Shown here: positions 45,711-55,033 of the stretch, one piece after another
Layout of the letters: each line of letters starts with the position of its first letter
Numbering within the stretch: the stretch's first letter is position 1
DNA from: Catellatospora coxensis
Lineage (GTDB): Bacteria > Actinomycetota > Actinomycetes > Mycobacteriales > Micromonosporaceae
Direction of reading: 5' to 3'
NCBI RefSeq assembly: GCF_016862635.1
Contig: NZ_BONI01000032.1
Coordinates: 31,776-95,775, forward strand
DNA: 64,000 nt
Notes under the pieces: model-generated
Database searches by the model: none
Seen by the model: the letters and a program-made list of their open reading frames with translations, nothing else
Told to the model about the DNA's origin: nothing
Translations under genes and position numbers: made by a program

Positions 45711-48700
45711 TCAGGCCGCGGCGGTGCGGACCAGGGTGCGGATCTGGCGGAGCAGGACCGACAGCGGGGCGAGGTCGGCTTTGATGCCTTCCAGCTCGCT
45801 GATGGATTTGCGGGCCTGGGCGATGGTCGCGGCGTTGCGCTGCTCCCACTGGGTGACGCGGTCCTGGGGGACGCCGGTCGGGGAGGCCGCGAGGACCTCG
45901 CCGGTGAGCGCCGCCAGGGCTGCGTAGAGGTCGTAGCGCAGGGCCATGCGGGCCAGGGTCTGCCAGCGGTCGTCCCGGGGGAGCTGGGAGATCTTGGTGA
46001 GCAGGTCGTCGACGCGGAAGCGCTCGGAGAGGACGAAGTAGACGCCGGCCACCTCGTCGAGGTCGCGGCCGGTCGCGGACGCGACCTCCACGACGTCGAG
46101 CAGGGCGAAGCTGTACAGGGTGCGGGCGCCCCATTCGGCCAGCTCCTGCGGGGCGCCCAGGGCGACGAGTTCGGCCTCGTGCTCGGCGATGCCTTCCCGC
46201 TCCGCGCCGAGGAACATCTCCTTCATGCGCGGGGCCAGGGCGGAGACGCCGGGCTTGAGTTTGGCGATCTCGCCGGGCACGTCGAGCGGCGCGCGCCGGT
46301 TCTGGATGAGCCAGCGGACCGCGCGGTCCATGAGGCGGCGGGCCTTGAGGTAGACGGCGGTCTGCGCGGCGGTCGGGACGCGGTTGTCGGTGGCTTCGAC
46401 GGCCGCCCACAGCGCGGGCAGTTCGAAGACCTCCCAGACGATCTCGAAGGCGCGCAGCACGTCCGCGGCGGACGCGCCGGTCTCCTCGACCGTACGGTGC
46501 ACGAACGTGATGCCGCCCCGGTTGACGGTCTCGTTGACCAGGACCGTGGTGACGATCTCGCGGCGCAGCCGGTGCTCGGCCATCTGCTGGGTCATGCCGT
46601 GCAGCGGCGTCGGGAAGTAGTCGGCCATGGTCTGCGCGGTCCACGCGTCGTCGGGGAGATCGGAGTGCACGATCTCCTCCTCCAGCGCGATCTTCACGTA
46701 CGCCATGAGCACGGCGAACTCGGGCGTGGACAGGCCCTCGCCGTTCTCCGAGCGGGCCACCAGCTCCTCGTCGGTGGGCAGGCCCTCCAGTGCCCGGTCC
46801 AGCCGGCCGGAGCGCTCCAGCTCGGTGATGAGGCGGCGGTGCACGGGCAGCAGCGACAGGGTCTGCGCACGGGCGTTGCCCAGTGCCGTGGCCTGGCCGT
46901 AGTTGTCCCTCAGCACCAGCGCGGCGACCTCGTCGGTCATGGAGGCCAGCAGCTCGTTGCGGGCGTCGCGGCTCAGCTCGGTGTCCGCGCCCAGCAGGAT
47001 CTTGATGTTGACCTCGTGGTCGGAGCAGTCCACGCCGGCCGTGTTGTCGATGAAGTCGGTGAAGATCCGGCCGCCCGCGCCCTGCGCGCCCCTGCGGGCG
47101 TACTCGATGCGCCCGGCCTGGGTCAGGCCCAGGTTGCCGCCCTCGCCGACGACCCGGCAGCGCAAGTGCCCGCCGTTGACCCGGATCGCGTCGTTGGCCT
47201 TGTCACCGACCTCGGCGTGCGACTCGGTGGTGGCCTTGACGTAGGTGCCGATGCCGCCGTTCCAGAGCAGGTCCACCGGGGCCAGCAGGATCGCCTTCAT
47301 CAGCTCGGCGGGGCTCATCGCGGTGACCGTGTCGGCCAGCCCGAGCGCGGCCCGCACCTGCGGCGTGATCGCGATGGACTTGGCGGTGCGCGGGTGCACC
47401 CCGCCGCCCTCGGAGATCAGCGCCGGGTCGTAGTCGGCCCAAGAGCTGCGCGGCAGCGCGAACAAACGGGCCCGCTCGGCGAACGAGGCGGCCGCGTCCG
47501 GGTTCGGGTCGAGGAAGATGTGCCGGTGGTCGAACGCGGCGACCAGGCGGATGTGCTCGGACAGCAGCATGCCGTTGCCGAACACGTCGCCGGACATGTC
47601 GCCCACGCCGACCACGGTGAAGTCCTCGGTCTGGGTGTCCTGTCCCAGGTCGCGGAAGTGCCGCTTGACCGACTCCCACGCGCCCCGGGCGGTGATGCCC
47701 ATGCCCTTGTGGTCGTAGCCGGCCGAGCCGCCCGAGGCGAACGCGTCGCCGAGCCAGAACCCGTACGAGGCGGAGATCTCGTTGGCGATGTCGGAGAACG
47801 TCGCGGTGCCCTTGTCCGCGGCCACGACCAGGTAGGGGTCGTCGCCGTCGTGGCGCACCACGTCGGCCGGCGGCACGATCTTGCCGGCGTCGAGGTTGTC
47901 GGTGATGTCGAGCAGCGCCGAGATGAAGCGCTTGTAACAGGCCACGCCCTCGGCCTGCAGGGCGTCGCGGTCACCGCCGACGGGGGCCTGCTTGAGCACG
48001 AAGCCGCCCTTGGCCCCGACCGGCACGATCACCGCGTTCTTGACCATCTGCGCCTTGACCAGGCCCAGCACCTCGGTGCGGAAGTCGTCGCGGCGGTCCG
48101 ACCAGCGCAGGCCGCCCCGGGCCACCGCGCCGAAGCGCAGGTGCACGCCCTCGAAGCGGGGCGAGTACACGAAGATCTCGAACTTGGGCCGCGGCGCGGG
48201 CAGGTCCGGGATCGCCTGCGGGTCGAGCTTGAACGCGATGTAGGACTTGGGCCGCCCGTCGGCCGCCTTCTGGAAGAAGGAGGTGCGCAGGGTGGCCTGC
48301 ATCAGCGTGAGGAAGTTGCGCAGGATGCGGTCCTGATCCAGGCTCGCCACCGACTCCAGCTGGCGGCCGATCGCCGAGATCAGCTCCTTGGCCTGGCTGC
48401 CGCGCTCGGTGTCGCTCAGCTGCAGGTTCGGGTTGAACCGGGTCTCGAACAGCGCCACCAGCATCGCCGCGATCTGCGGGTACGCCGTGAAGGTCGCCTC
48501 CATCGACTCCTGCGCGAAGACCGTGCCGGCCTGGCGCAGGTACTTGGCGTACGCCCGCAGCACCACGGCCTGCCGCCAGGTCAGGCCCGCGCGCAGCACC
48601 AGCTCGTTGAAGCCGTCGACCTCGGCCTCGCCCCGCCACGCGGCGGCGAAGGCGTTCTCGACGTGCGCGCGCACCTCGGCCAGATCGCGCGCCCCGGAGG

Positions 48701-50732
48701 GCAGCTGCAGGCCGAAGTCGTACACGAACACGGTCGCGTCGTCGCGGCGCACCTCGTACGGCCGCTCGTCGGTGACCCGCACGCCCAGCGAGTGCAGCAC
48801 CGGCAGCACGGCCGACAGCAGCATCGGCTCGCCGTGCCGGTAGACCTTGAACCGCACGTCGTTGCCGGGCGTGGTGGCCTCGACCATGCTGCCCGAGCCG
48901 GCCGTGTAGCGCCGCCGGAACAGGTGCATCTCCAGCTGGCCGGGCTCGTCCAGCAGTTCCAGCTTGGCCAGGTCCTGCGCGCCCTCGTAGGGCAGGTGCC
49001 CGTCCTTGTACGTCTCCGGCAGCGCGTCGACGTACCGTGCGGCCAGCAGCTTGGCCTGCTCGTCGCCGACCTTGCGCTCCAGCACGAGGCGGAAGTCGTC
49101 GTCCCAGTTGCGGGTGGCGTCGCCGAGCATCTCGGCGAGCGCGTCGACGTCCACGTCGCCGGGCGGGTCGTTCGGGTCGGTGCGCACGATGAAGTGGATG
49201 CGGGCCAGGTTGGACTCACTGACCCGGGTCGTGTAGTCGACGCCGACGCCGTTCAGCTCGCGCAGCAGGATGTCCTGCATGGCCAGCCGGTGCGCGGTGG
49301 TGAACCGGTCGCGGGGCAGGTAGATCAGGCACGAGATGAACCGGCCGTAGCCGTCGCGGCGCAGGAACAGCCGCAGCTGGCGGCGCCCGGCCATGCGCAG
49401 CACCCCGGTCACGGCCTGGTACAGGTCGTCGGTGCTGATCTGGAACAGCTCGTCGCGCGGGTACGTCTCCAGGATCTCCAGCAGGTCCTTGCCGGAGTGG
49501 CTGCGGGCGGACAGGCCGGAGCGGTCCAGCACGTTGTCCACCTTGCGGCGGATCACCGGCAGGTCGCGCACGCTGGTGCGGTACGCCGCCGACGAGAACA
49601 GGCCGAGGAAGCGGCGCTCGCCGCACACGTTGCCGTCCGCGTCGAACATCTTGAAGCCGATGTAGTCCAGGTAGGCCGAGCGGTGCACGGTGGACCGCGA
49701 GTTGGCCTTGGTGATCACCAGCAGGCGCTTCTCCAGCGCCTTGCGCTGCGCCTCCGGCGTCATCGACTCGAGCGTGCGGGCCGTGGAGGACGTCTCGTCG
49801 CGCAGGATGCCCAGGCCCGTGCCGGGCACGGCGCGCATCAGGTCCGTCTCGTTGCCGGCCGCGCCGGCCACGTGGACCAGCTCGTACTCGCGGTAGCCGA
49901 GGAAGGTGAAGTGGTGGTCGGCGAGCCAGCGCAGCAGCTCCACCGAGTCGGTGATGTCGCGGTCGGGCACCGGCAGCTCGGCCCCGGAGATCTCGTCGGC
50001 CAGCGCCAGCGCCTGGGCCCGCATCCGCGGCCAGTCCTCGACCGCCCGGCGGACGTCGCCCAGCACCCGCTCCAGGTCGGCCCGCAGGTGCGCCAGCTCC
50101 GCCTCGTCGCGGATGGCGCCGACCTCGATCCGCATCCAGCTCTCGACCAGGTCGCCGGCGATGGCGTCGTCCGGCTCGACGTCGGCGCAGACCTCGGTCA
50201 GGTCGCCCTGCTCGTCGCGGCGCACCACCATCACCGGATGCACCAGCAGCTGCACGTCCTTGCGCGCGGACAGCGCCGCGGTGACCGAGTCGACCAGGAA
50301 CGGCATGTCGTCGGTGACGATCTCCACGACGGTGTGGCGAGGTTCACCCGACAGGGACAGGCGCAGCTTCAACTCGCCCGGCATGCGTGCGGCGGCCAGC
50401 TCGCGGTGGGCCCGGGCGGCTTCGAGCAGGCGGGCGGGAGTCAGGTCGACGAGTTCCTCGTCGGGGGCGAAGCGCCAGTACCGCTGGACCAGCTGGGCCT
50501 CGGCCAGCCGGTCGTCGGCCAGGCTCGGAGTGTCCGGGCTGCCCCCGGCGGCCAGCGCGACCGCGGCCGCGATCAGGCGCTCGCCGTTGGGCAGGGGCTC
50601 GTCGAGGTCGCCGTCATCCAGGTCGTCCGGATGCGCCTGCGGCATCCCCTCGTTCCGGATGGTGTCACCGCTCGCACCGGCTTCGACCTCGGCAGAAGCG
50701 CTGCCGCCGCCGATTCGGCCGCCAGACTCCAT
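45711..50732 (-). CDS. NAD-dependent glutamate dehydrogenase, large (GDH-180) type
   Basis: 1673 residues, matching the ~1,600-1,700 residue bacterial NAD-GDH class that deaminates glutamate to 2-oxoglutarate, often activated by aspartate or acyl effectors. The catalytic core includes GGLRWSDRRDDFRTEVLGL and VPVGAKGGFVLKQAP (Lys of the substrate site), then VGDMSGDVFGNGMLLSEH and GIGTYVKA. Long N-terminal ACT-like regulatory and C-terminal helical regions are complete. ATG 50732 has AAGGGGAG 8 nt upstream; GTG 50741 is too close to that site. It is the longest gene here. Confidence 0.96.
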   Translation of the reverse strand: MESGGRIGGGSASAEVEAGASGDTIRNEGMPQAHPDDLDDGDLDEPLPNGERLIAAAVALAAGGSPDTPSLADDRLAEAQLVQRYWRFAPDEELVDLTPARLLEAARAHRELAAARMPGELKLRLSLSGEPRHTVVEIVTDDMPFLVDSVTAALSARKDVQLLVHPVMVVRRDEQGDLTEVCADVEPDDAIAGDLVESWMRIEVGAIRDEAELAHLRADLERVLGDVRRAVEDWPRMRAQALALADEISGAELPVPDRDITDSVELLRWLADHHFTFLGYREYELVHVAGAAGNETDLMRAVPGTGLGILRDETSSTARTLESMTPEAQRKALEKRLLVITKANSRSTVHRSAYLDYIGFKMFDADGNVCGERRFLGLFSSAAYRTSVRDLPVIRRKVDNVLDRSGLSARSHSGKDLLEILETYPRDELFQISTDDLYQAVTGVLRMAGRRQLRLFLRRDGYGRFISCLIYLPRDRFTTAHRLAMQDILLRELNGVGVDYTTRVSESNLARIHFIVRTDPNDPPGDVDVDALAEMLGDATRNWDDDFRLVLERKVGDEQAKLLAARYVDALPETYKDGHLPYEGAQDLAKLELLDEPGQLEMHLFRRRYTAGSGSMVEATTPGNDVRFKVYRHGEPMLLSAVLPVLHSLGVRVTDERPYEVRRDDATVFVYDFGLQLPSGARDLAEVRAHVENAFAAAWRGEAEVDGFNELVLRAGLTWRQAVVLRAYAKYLRQAGTVFAQESMEATFTAYPQIAAMLVALFETRFNPNLQLSDTERGSQAKELISAIGRQLESVASLDQDRILRNFLTLMQATLRTSFFQKAADGRPKSYIAFKLDPQAIPDLPAPRPKFEIFVYSPRFEGVHLRFGAVARGGLRWSDRRDDFRTEVLGLVKAQMVKNAVIVPVGAKGGFVLKQAPVGGDRDALQAEGVACYKRFISALLDITDNLDAGKIVPPADVVRHDGDDPYLVVAADKGTATFSDIANEISASYGFWLGDAFASGGSAGYDHKGMGITARGAWESVKRHFRDLGQDTQTEDFTVVGVGDMSGDVFGNGMLLSEHIRLVAAFDHRHIFLDPNPDAAASFAERARLFALPRSSWADYDPALISEGGGVHPRTAKSIAITPQVRAALGLADTVTAMSPAELMKAILLAPVDLLWNGGIGTYVKATTESHAEVGDKANDAIRVNGGHLRCRVVGEGGNLGLTQAGRIEYARRGAQGAGGRIFTDFIDNTAGVDCSDHEVNIKILLGADTELSRDARNELLASMTDEVAALVLRDNYGQATALGNARAQTLSLLPVHRRLITELERSGRLDRALEGLPTDEELVARSENGEGLSTPEFAVLMAYVKIALEEEIVHSDLPDDAWTAQTMADYFPTPLHGMTQQMAEHRLRREIVTTVLVNETVNRGGITFVHRTVEETGASAADVLRAFEIVWEVFELPALWAAVEATDNRVPTAAQTAVYLKARRLMDRAVRWLIQNRRAPLDVPGEIAKLKPGVSALAPRMKEMFLGAEREGIAEHEAELVALGAPQELAEWGARTLYSFALLDVVEVASATGRDLDEVAGVYFVLSERFRVDDLLTKISQLPRDDRWQTLARMALRYDLYAALAALTGEVLAASPTGVPQDRVTQWEQRNAATIAQARKSISELEGIKADLAPLSVLLRQIRTLVRTAAA

Positions 50733-50774
50733 GAAAAGCACTCCCCTTCGCCCACCACGCTGTGGGTCGTTGGT

Positions 50775-50801
50775 GGGACGGGCCGTTGCAGGGGCCGTCC
50801 C
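50775..50801 (-). promoter_or_regulatory. Leader hairpin of glutamate dehydrogenase
   Basis: Ten-bp arms (50775-50784, 50792-50801) with one mismatch and a 7-nt loop, 43-69 nt upstream of the GDH start codon. Could affect translation or attenuation; no anti-terminator alternative was worked out. Confidence 0.35.
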
Positions 50802-50933
50802 GTCGTCAACCCCAGCCTAGTCAGCACCCCCGGCCAGGCACGCGTTCGGGGGCCGCCGACATCCGCGTCCACGAGTCCGGTCCCGGACAGCGGTGGTGAC
50901 ACACGACCCGGGTCCTTACGGCAGAATGCCCGC

Positions 50934-52862
50934 ATGGCCCTGCGCTCGAAGGTACGCCGTCCCAAGATTGTGCTCTCCCTGGTGGCGATGTCGCTGCTGT
51001 TCCCCGCACTTGCCGCCTGCTCGAAGGACGACGGCCCCGAGCCCATGCTCGACGCGTTCCTCGCCGGCTGGCGCTCGGGGACCTTCGACAAGGTCACCTT
51101 CGTCAGCCCGACCGGCCAGGGCGTCGCCGCCGACACGGTCAAGACCGAGTTGCGGGCCCTGGAGGGCGTCTTCCGCGACACTCCCCCGACGCTGACCAAG
51201 CAGGCCCCCGCGGTGAACCAGGGCCTGGCGACCACCCAGATCAAGGTCGCCCAGCCGCTGCCGGACAAGACCACCTGGGAGTACACCACCACGGTCCGGA
51301 TGACCAAGGCCAAGGACACCTGGCAGGTCGTCTGGGAGCCGGCGATCGTGCACGAGAAGCTGACCAAGGGTGACGAGCTGGCCGTGCGCCGGCTCGCCCC
51401 GGCCCGGGCCGGGGTCTTCGACGGCAAGGGTGAAGAGATCGTCAAGCCGCGGCCGGTCGTCGTCATCGGCGTCGAGCCGCAGAAGATCACCGACATCGAC
51501 GCGCTGGTCAAGGACCTGACCCCGATCTTCACCGCGGGGGCGTACGACGTCAGCGCAGATGACCTGGCCAAACTGCCCGCCCGGGTGAAGGACGCCAAGC
51601 CCGACGCCCTGGTCGAGATCGTGACACTGCGCCGGGAGGTCTACGAGCCGATCCGCGACCGCCTGCGGGCGCTCATGGACAAGGGTGTCGCGTTCCGCGA
51701 GGAGGACCGGCTGCTCTCGCCGACCCGCACCTTCGCGCGGGCGCTGCTCGGCACGGTCGGGCCGGTGACCAAGGAGATCATGGACAGCAAGCCCGGCGCC
51801 TACCAGGTGGGCGACCAGGCCGGCCTCGGCGGCATCCAGCGCACCTACGACGACCGGCTGCGCGGCGTCGCGGGCCTGAGCGTGGTCTCCAGCCGCAAGG
51901 CCTCCGACGGCACCGTCCAGGACACCCCGCTCTACCAGGTGGAGAAGAAGGACGGCCAGAAGCTCCAGCTCGCCATCGACACGAAGACCCAGATCGCGGC
52001 GGAGAAGGCGCTCGCCACGGTCAAGCAGCGCAGCGCGATGGTGGCGATCCGGATCAGCGACGGGCAGCTCGTCGCGGTGGCCAACAGCGGCCCGGACAAC
52101 CTCGCCCTCACCGCGCAGGTGCCGCCGGGCTCGACCTTCAAGGCCGTGTCCGCGTACGGCCTGCTCGACGCGGGCAAGGTGACCGCGAACCAGATCGTGC
52201 CGTGCCCGAAGTTCTTCACCGTCGAGGGCCGCCAGTTCAAGAACTCGAACTTCCTGGAGCTGGGCAACGTCGCGTTCCACACCGACTTCGCCAAGTCCTG
52301 CAACACCGCGTTCGCCTCGCTGGCCCCGCAGCTCGGCCCCGACGGCCTGCTCAACGCCGGCACCGCGCTCGGCCTCGGCCAGACCTGGGACCTGGGCGTG
52401 CCCGCGTTCACCGGTCGCGTCTCCGCCGGCGGCAACGCCACCGAGCTGGCCGCCGCCACCTTCGGCCAGGGCCAGACCATCGTCAGCCCCGTCGCCATGG
52501 CCGGCGCCGCCGCCGCCATCGCCCGCGGCCAGTGGAAGCAGCCCGTCCTGCTGCTCGACCCGGCCGCCGCCAAACCCGCCCCCGACGGCCCCGCCCTCAA
52601 GCCCACCACCCTCGACCCGCTCCGCGCCATGATGCGCGAGGTGATCACGGCAGGCACCGCCACCGCCCTCAAGGACACCCCCGGCGGCGCCGTCTACGGC
52701 AAGACCGGCACCGCCGAGTACGACAACAACCCCGCGCACACCCACGCCTGGTTCATCGGCTGGCAGGGCGACATAGCCTTCGCCGTCTTCATCGAGAACG
52801 GCATCAAACCCAGCGAAACCGCCGTCCCCGTCACCGAATCCTTCCTCCGCAACCTCCGCTGA
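50934..52862 (+). CDS. Penicillin-binding lipoprotein (MecA_N/PBP transpeptidase)
   Basis: 642 residues. Lipoprotein signal with lipobox FPALAAC (Cys about 29), an NTF2-like MecA_N domain (about 35-150), a PBP dimerisation domain and a transpeptidase domain. Active-site motifs: SxxK at Ser400-Lys403 (PPGSTFK), SCN in AKSCNTAF, and KTG at 590-592 (YGKTGTAEY). A class B cell-wall cross-linking enzyme of the PBP-lipo type found in actinobacteria. ATG 50934 begins the signal; no strong ribosome site. Divergent from glutamate dehydrogenase with a 201-bp gap. Confidence 0.95.
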   Translation: MALRSKVRRPKIVLSLVAMSLLFPALAACSKDDGPEPMLDAFLAGWRSGTFDKVTFVSPTGQGVAADTVKTELRALEGVFRDTPPTLTKQAPAVNQGLATTQIKVAQPLPDKTTWEYTTTVRMTKAKDTWQVVWEPAIVHEKLTKGDELAVRRLAPARAGVFDGKGEEIVKPRPVVVIGVEPQKITDIDALVKDLTPIFTAGAYDVSADDLAKLPARVKDAKPDALVEIVTLRREVYEPIRDRLRALMDKGVAFREEDRLLSPTRTFARALLGTVGPVTKEIMDSKPGAYQVGDQAGLGGIQRTYDDRLRGVAGLSVVSSRKASDGTVQDTPLYQVEKKDGQKLQLAIDTKTQIAAEKALATVKQRSAMVAIRISDGQLVAVANSGPDNLALTAQVPPGSTFKAVSAYGLLDAGKVTANQIVPCPKFFTVEGRQFKNSNFLELGNVAFHTDFAKSCNTAFASLAPQLGPDGLLNAGTALGLGQTWDLGVPAFTGRVSAGGNATELAAATFGQGQTIVSPVAMAGAAAAIARGQWKQPVLLLDPAAAKPAPDGPALKPTTLDPLRAMMREVITAGTATALKDTPGGAVYGKTGTAEYDNNPAHTHAWFIGWQGDIAFAVFIENGIKPSETAVPVTESFLRNLR

Positions 52863-52871
52863 CCAAGATCG

Positions 52872-52946
52872 CGACGATCTTGCGCGAACGGTGGGTACGA
52901 CACACTCGTACCGGGCGAAACACCAACCGTTCGTGCAAGATCGTCG
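52872..52946. repeat. Palindromic element B, copy 2
   Basis: Outer arms 52872-52895 and 52923-52946 (22 of 24 paired; CGACGATCTTGCGCGAACGG and complement) enclose an inner perfect stem GGTACGA / TCGTACC (52894-52900 and 52906-52912) with loop CACAC. Lies between two plus-strand genes. Confidence 0.88.
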
Positions 52947-52997
52947 GGATCTTCGGGGGTCAGCGGGATACGCGGGTCGCGGTTAGGGTCGCGGGGC

Positions 52998-53972
52998 ATG
53001 TGGCCGTTTCGCAAGAAGAGCAGGGTGGCGCCCGAGGAGCCCCCGCCGGAGATCACGATCGACCCGTTCCTCGGTGATCCTGATGCCCGGCGACTGAGCA
53101 TGCACCTGGGCAACCGTGACTGGCCGGCCGCCCGCAGCATCATCATGAATCCCGATCCGGCGCTGCAGGGGTACTACGTCGGCATCGCCTCGTCGAAGTC
53201 CGGGCTGATGGAGTGGATCGACGACGCCGTCAGCGCCGACCCCGACCCGACCCTGCCGCTGCTCGTCAAGGGCCTCGGGGCGATCAACTGGGCCTGGGAC
53301 GCCCGGGGCAGCGGCACCGCTTCCACCGTCACGGAGGAGGGCTGGAAGCTGTTCCGGCAGCGGCTCGTGGTCTCCGAGAACTGCCTGGACGAGGTCCTCA
53401 GCCGGGATCCGCGCAACGTCAGAGCCCTGGCCGGCCTGATCACCCTCGCCAAGGCCCGCTCCAAAGGCCTGGCCGAGATCCAGCGGTGTTTCGACGCGGT
53501 GATCGCGGTCGAGCCGGCCGACGAGCGCGCCCACGGGAGGATGCTGCAGGCGGTGTGCGGCAAGTGGTACGGCAGCTCCGAGATGATGTTCCGGTTCGCC
53601 CGCGAGCGGGCCGCCGCCCACCCCGGCACGAACCTGGGCGGCCTGATCGCGGAGGCGCACATCGAGGAGTGGCTCTCCCGGAAGAGGGAGGACGAGTACC
53701 TGGAGCAGCGCGAGGTCCGCGACGAACTGGTGGCCGCCGCCGAGAACTCGATCTGGCACCCCGCCTACCGCCGCACCCCGTACACCCCGCACGTGTGGAA
53801 CGCGTTCGCCATGGCGTTCTGCCTGGGCGATCACCACGCCGAGGCCGAGCGGTGCTTCGCCCTGATCGGGGACGACCTCGTCACTCGCGACCCGTGGTAC
53901 TACCACGGCAAGGCCGGGCGGTCCTTCCTGAAGCTGCGCGACTACACCCGTTACCACCTCGCCAAAGGCTGA
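52998..53972 (+). CDS. Conserved hypothetical helical-repeat protein
   Basis: 324 residues, no signal peptide or membrane helix. I do not recognise a named family with certainty. The sequence is alpha-helical with TPR-like stretches, for example VLSRDPRNVRALAGLITLAK, EIQRCFDAVIAVEPADERAH and FCLGDHHAEAERCFALIG, resembling DUF4034-type proteins. The start MWPFRKKSR is basic. It is transcribed in the same direction as the PBP lipoprotein but separated by element B2. Confidence 0.75.
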   Translation: MWPFRKKSRVAPEEPPPEITIDPFLGDPDARRLSMHLGNRDWPAARSIIMNPDPALQGYYVGIASSKSGLMEWIDDAVSADPDPTLPLLVKGLGAINWAWDARGSGTASTVTEEGWKLFRQRLVVSENCLDEVLSRDPRNVRALAGLITLAKARSKGLAEIQRCFDAVIAVEPADERAHGRMLQAVCGKWYGSSEMMFRFARERAAAHPGTNLGGLIAEAHIEEWLSRKREDEYLEQREVRDELVAAAENSIWHPAYRRTPYTPHVWNAFAMAFCLGDHHAEAERCFALIGDDLVTRDPWYYHGKAGRSFLKLRDYTRYHLAKG

Positions 53973-54078
53973 CCCGATCGGCCCGCTCGCCGCGCCGGGT
54001 CCACCGAACCGCGTCAAGCGGTCCGGCGTGACCCGGCGGCAGCGGTCGGCGTCAGGCGACCAGCACGGGCGGGCCGGT

Positions 54079-54522
54079 TCAGCGGGCGGCGGGCTGCTCC
54101 GGGGCGGCGGGCCGCTCCGGGACCGCGACGGGCGCGGGCGACGGCCGGCGCAGCCAGATCAGGCCGAGCACGGGCAGCACGAGCGGCAGGTAGCCGTACC
54201 CCTCGCCGAAGCCGGACCACACGGTGGCGTCGGGGAAGTCCTGCGGCTGGAGCACGCTGAGCGTGCCGACGGCGAGCACGCCGATCAGCTCGACGGTGAA
54301 GCAGGCCTGCGCCAGGCGGCGGCCGCCCGCGTCGCCGCGCACCAGGCCGACCGTGGCGACGATGTAGAGCACCGCGGCCAGCGCGCTGAGCAGGTACGAG
54401 ACCGGGGCCTCGCCGAACTTCATGATGATCTGCACGCCCGCGCGGCAGGTCGCGGCGACGGCGAACAGGCCGTACACGAAGACGAGGACGCGGCCCAGGC
54501 CGGTGTTGACGGGCCTAGGCAC
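54079..54522 (-). CDS. Small integral membrane protein
   Basis: 147 residues with four predicted membrane helices (about 9-30, 40-60, 70-90, 108-125) and a Pro/Ala tail. No named family. Its ATG lies 8 nt inside the end of the upstream membrane-protein gene, so the two are translationally coupled. Confidence 0.78.
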   Translation of the reverse strand: MPRPVNTGLGRVLVFVYGLFAVAATCRAGVQIIMKFGEAPVSYLLSALAAVLYIVATVGLVRGDAGGRRLAQACFTVELIGVLAVGTLSVLQPQDFPDATVWSGFGEGYGYLPLVLPVLGLIWLRRPSPAPVAVPERPAAPEQPAAR

Positions 54523-54871
54523 CGAACACCTGGCCGATGCGCAGCACCAGCACGGGCACGATGAGCGCGGCCACGCCGATGATCACGCTGCCGAAGCGGG
54601 TGGGCTCCATCCTGCCGACGATCCAGGCGCCCGCGGGCAGCAGGAGCATCGTCAGGGCGTACCCGAGGAAGGTCGTGGTCTCCCGCGGCGAGTGACCACC
54701 GATCCAGCTCGCCACCGCCGCACCGACCAGCAGCACCGCGGCGATGCTGACCACGACGGTGCCGATCAGCTGCACGCGGTCCGGGGCGCGGTTGAGCGCG
54801 GCTGCCAGCAGCGCGACGGCGGCGAGCAGCAGGGCGACGACGGTCGTCGCGGTGGAGAGCACAGCGGGCAT
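54515..54871 (-). CDS. Small integral membrane protein, leaderless start
   Basis: 118 residues, four membrane helices. No named family. ATG 54871 has TACTGT 7 nt upstream and no ribosome site, suggesting a leaderless transcript; an upstream in-frame start at 54952 would add 27 unlike residues. First gene of a two-gene operon of membrane proteins. Confidence 0.75.
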   Translation of the reverse strand: MPAVLSTATTVVALLLAAVALLAAALNRAPDRVQLIGTVVVSIAAVLLVGAAVASWIGGHSPRETTTFLGYALTMLLLPAGAWIVGRMEPTRFGSVIIGVAALIVPVLVLRIGQVFGA

Positions 54872-54878
54872 GCGCGCC

Positions 54879-54884
54879 ACAGTA
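54879..54884 (-). promoter_or_regulatory. -10 box of probable leaderless promoter
   Basis: TACTGT (TANNNT) on the minus strand, 7 nt before ATG 54871. Confidence 0.4.
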
Positions 54885-54965
54885 TCCGCCGAGGCCGCCC
54901 CCACCGCGCGCGCCTCCACCCGGCGTAGCCCACACCACGGTCCCGTCGGCACACCACTCCCGCAG

Positions 54966-55022
54966 TGATCATGAAGTTATGGCCAGGACACGCCGTCGAG
55001 CCGTGCCATAAGTTCATGATCA
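54966..55022. repeat. Palindromic element D
   Basis: Arms TGATCATGAAGTTATGGC (54966-54983) and its complement (55005-55022) with one mismatch, 21-nt loop. Lies between two minus-strand genes, 11 bp past the arginase-family stop. Single copy here. Confidence 0.82.
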
Positions 55023-55033
55023 ACGCGGAAACG

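Noticed and set aside
45702..50930. A very long plus-strand open frame leading into the PBP gene
   Set aside because: It is the antisense shadow of glutamate dehydrogenase; only the part from 50934, with a lipoprotein signal, is real.
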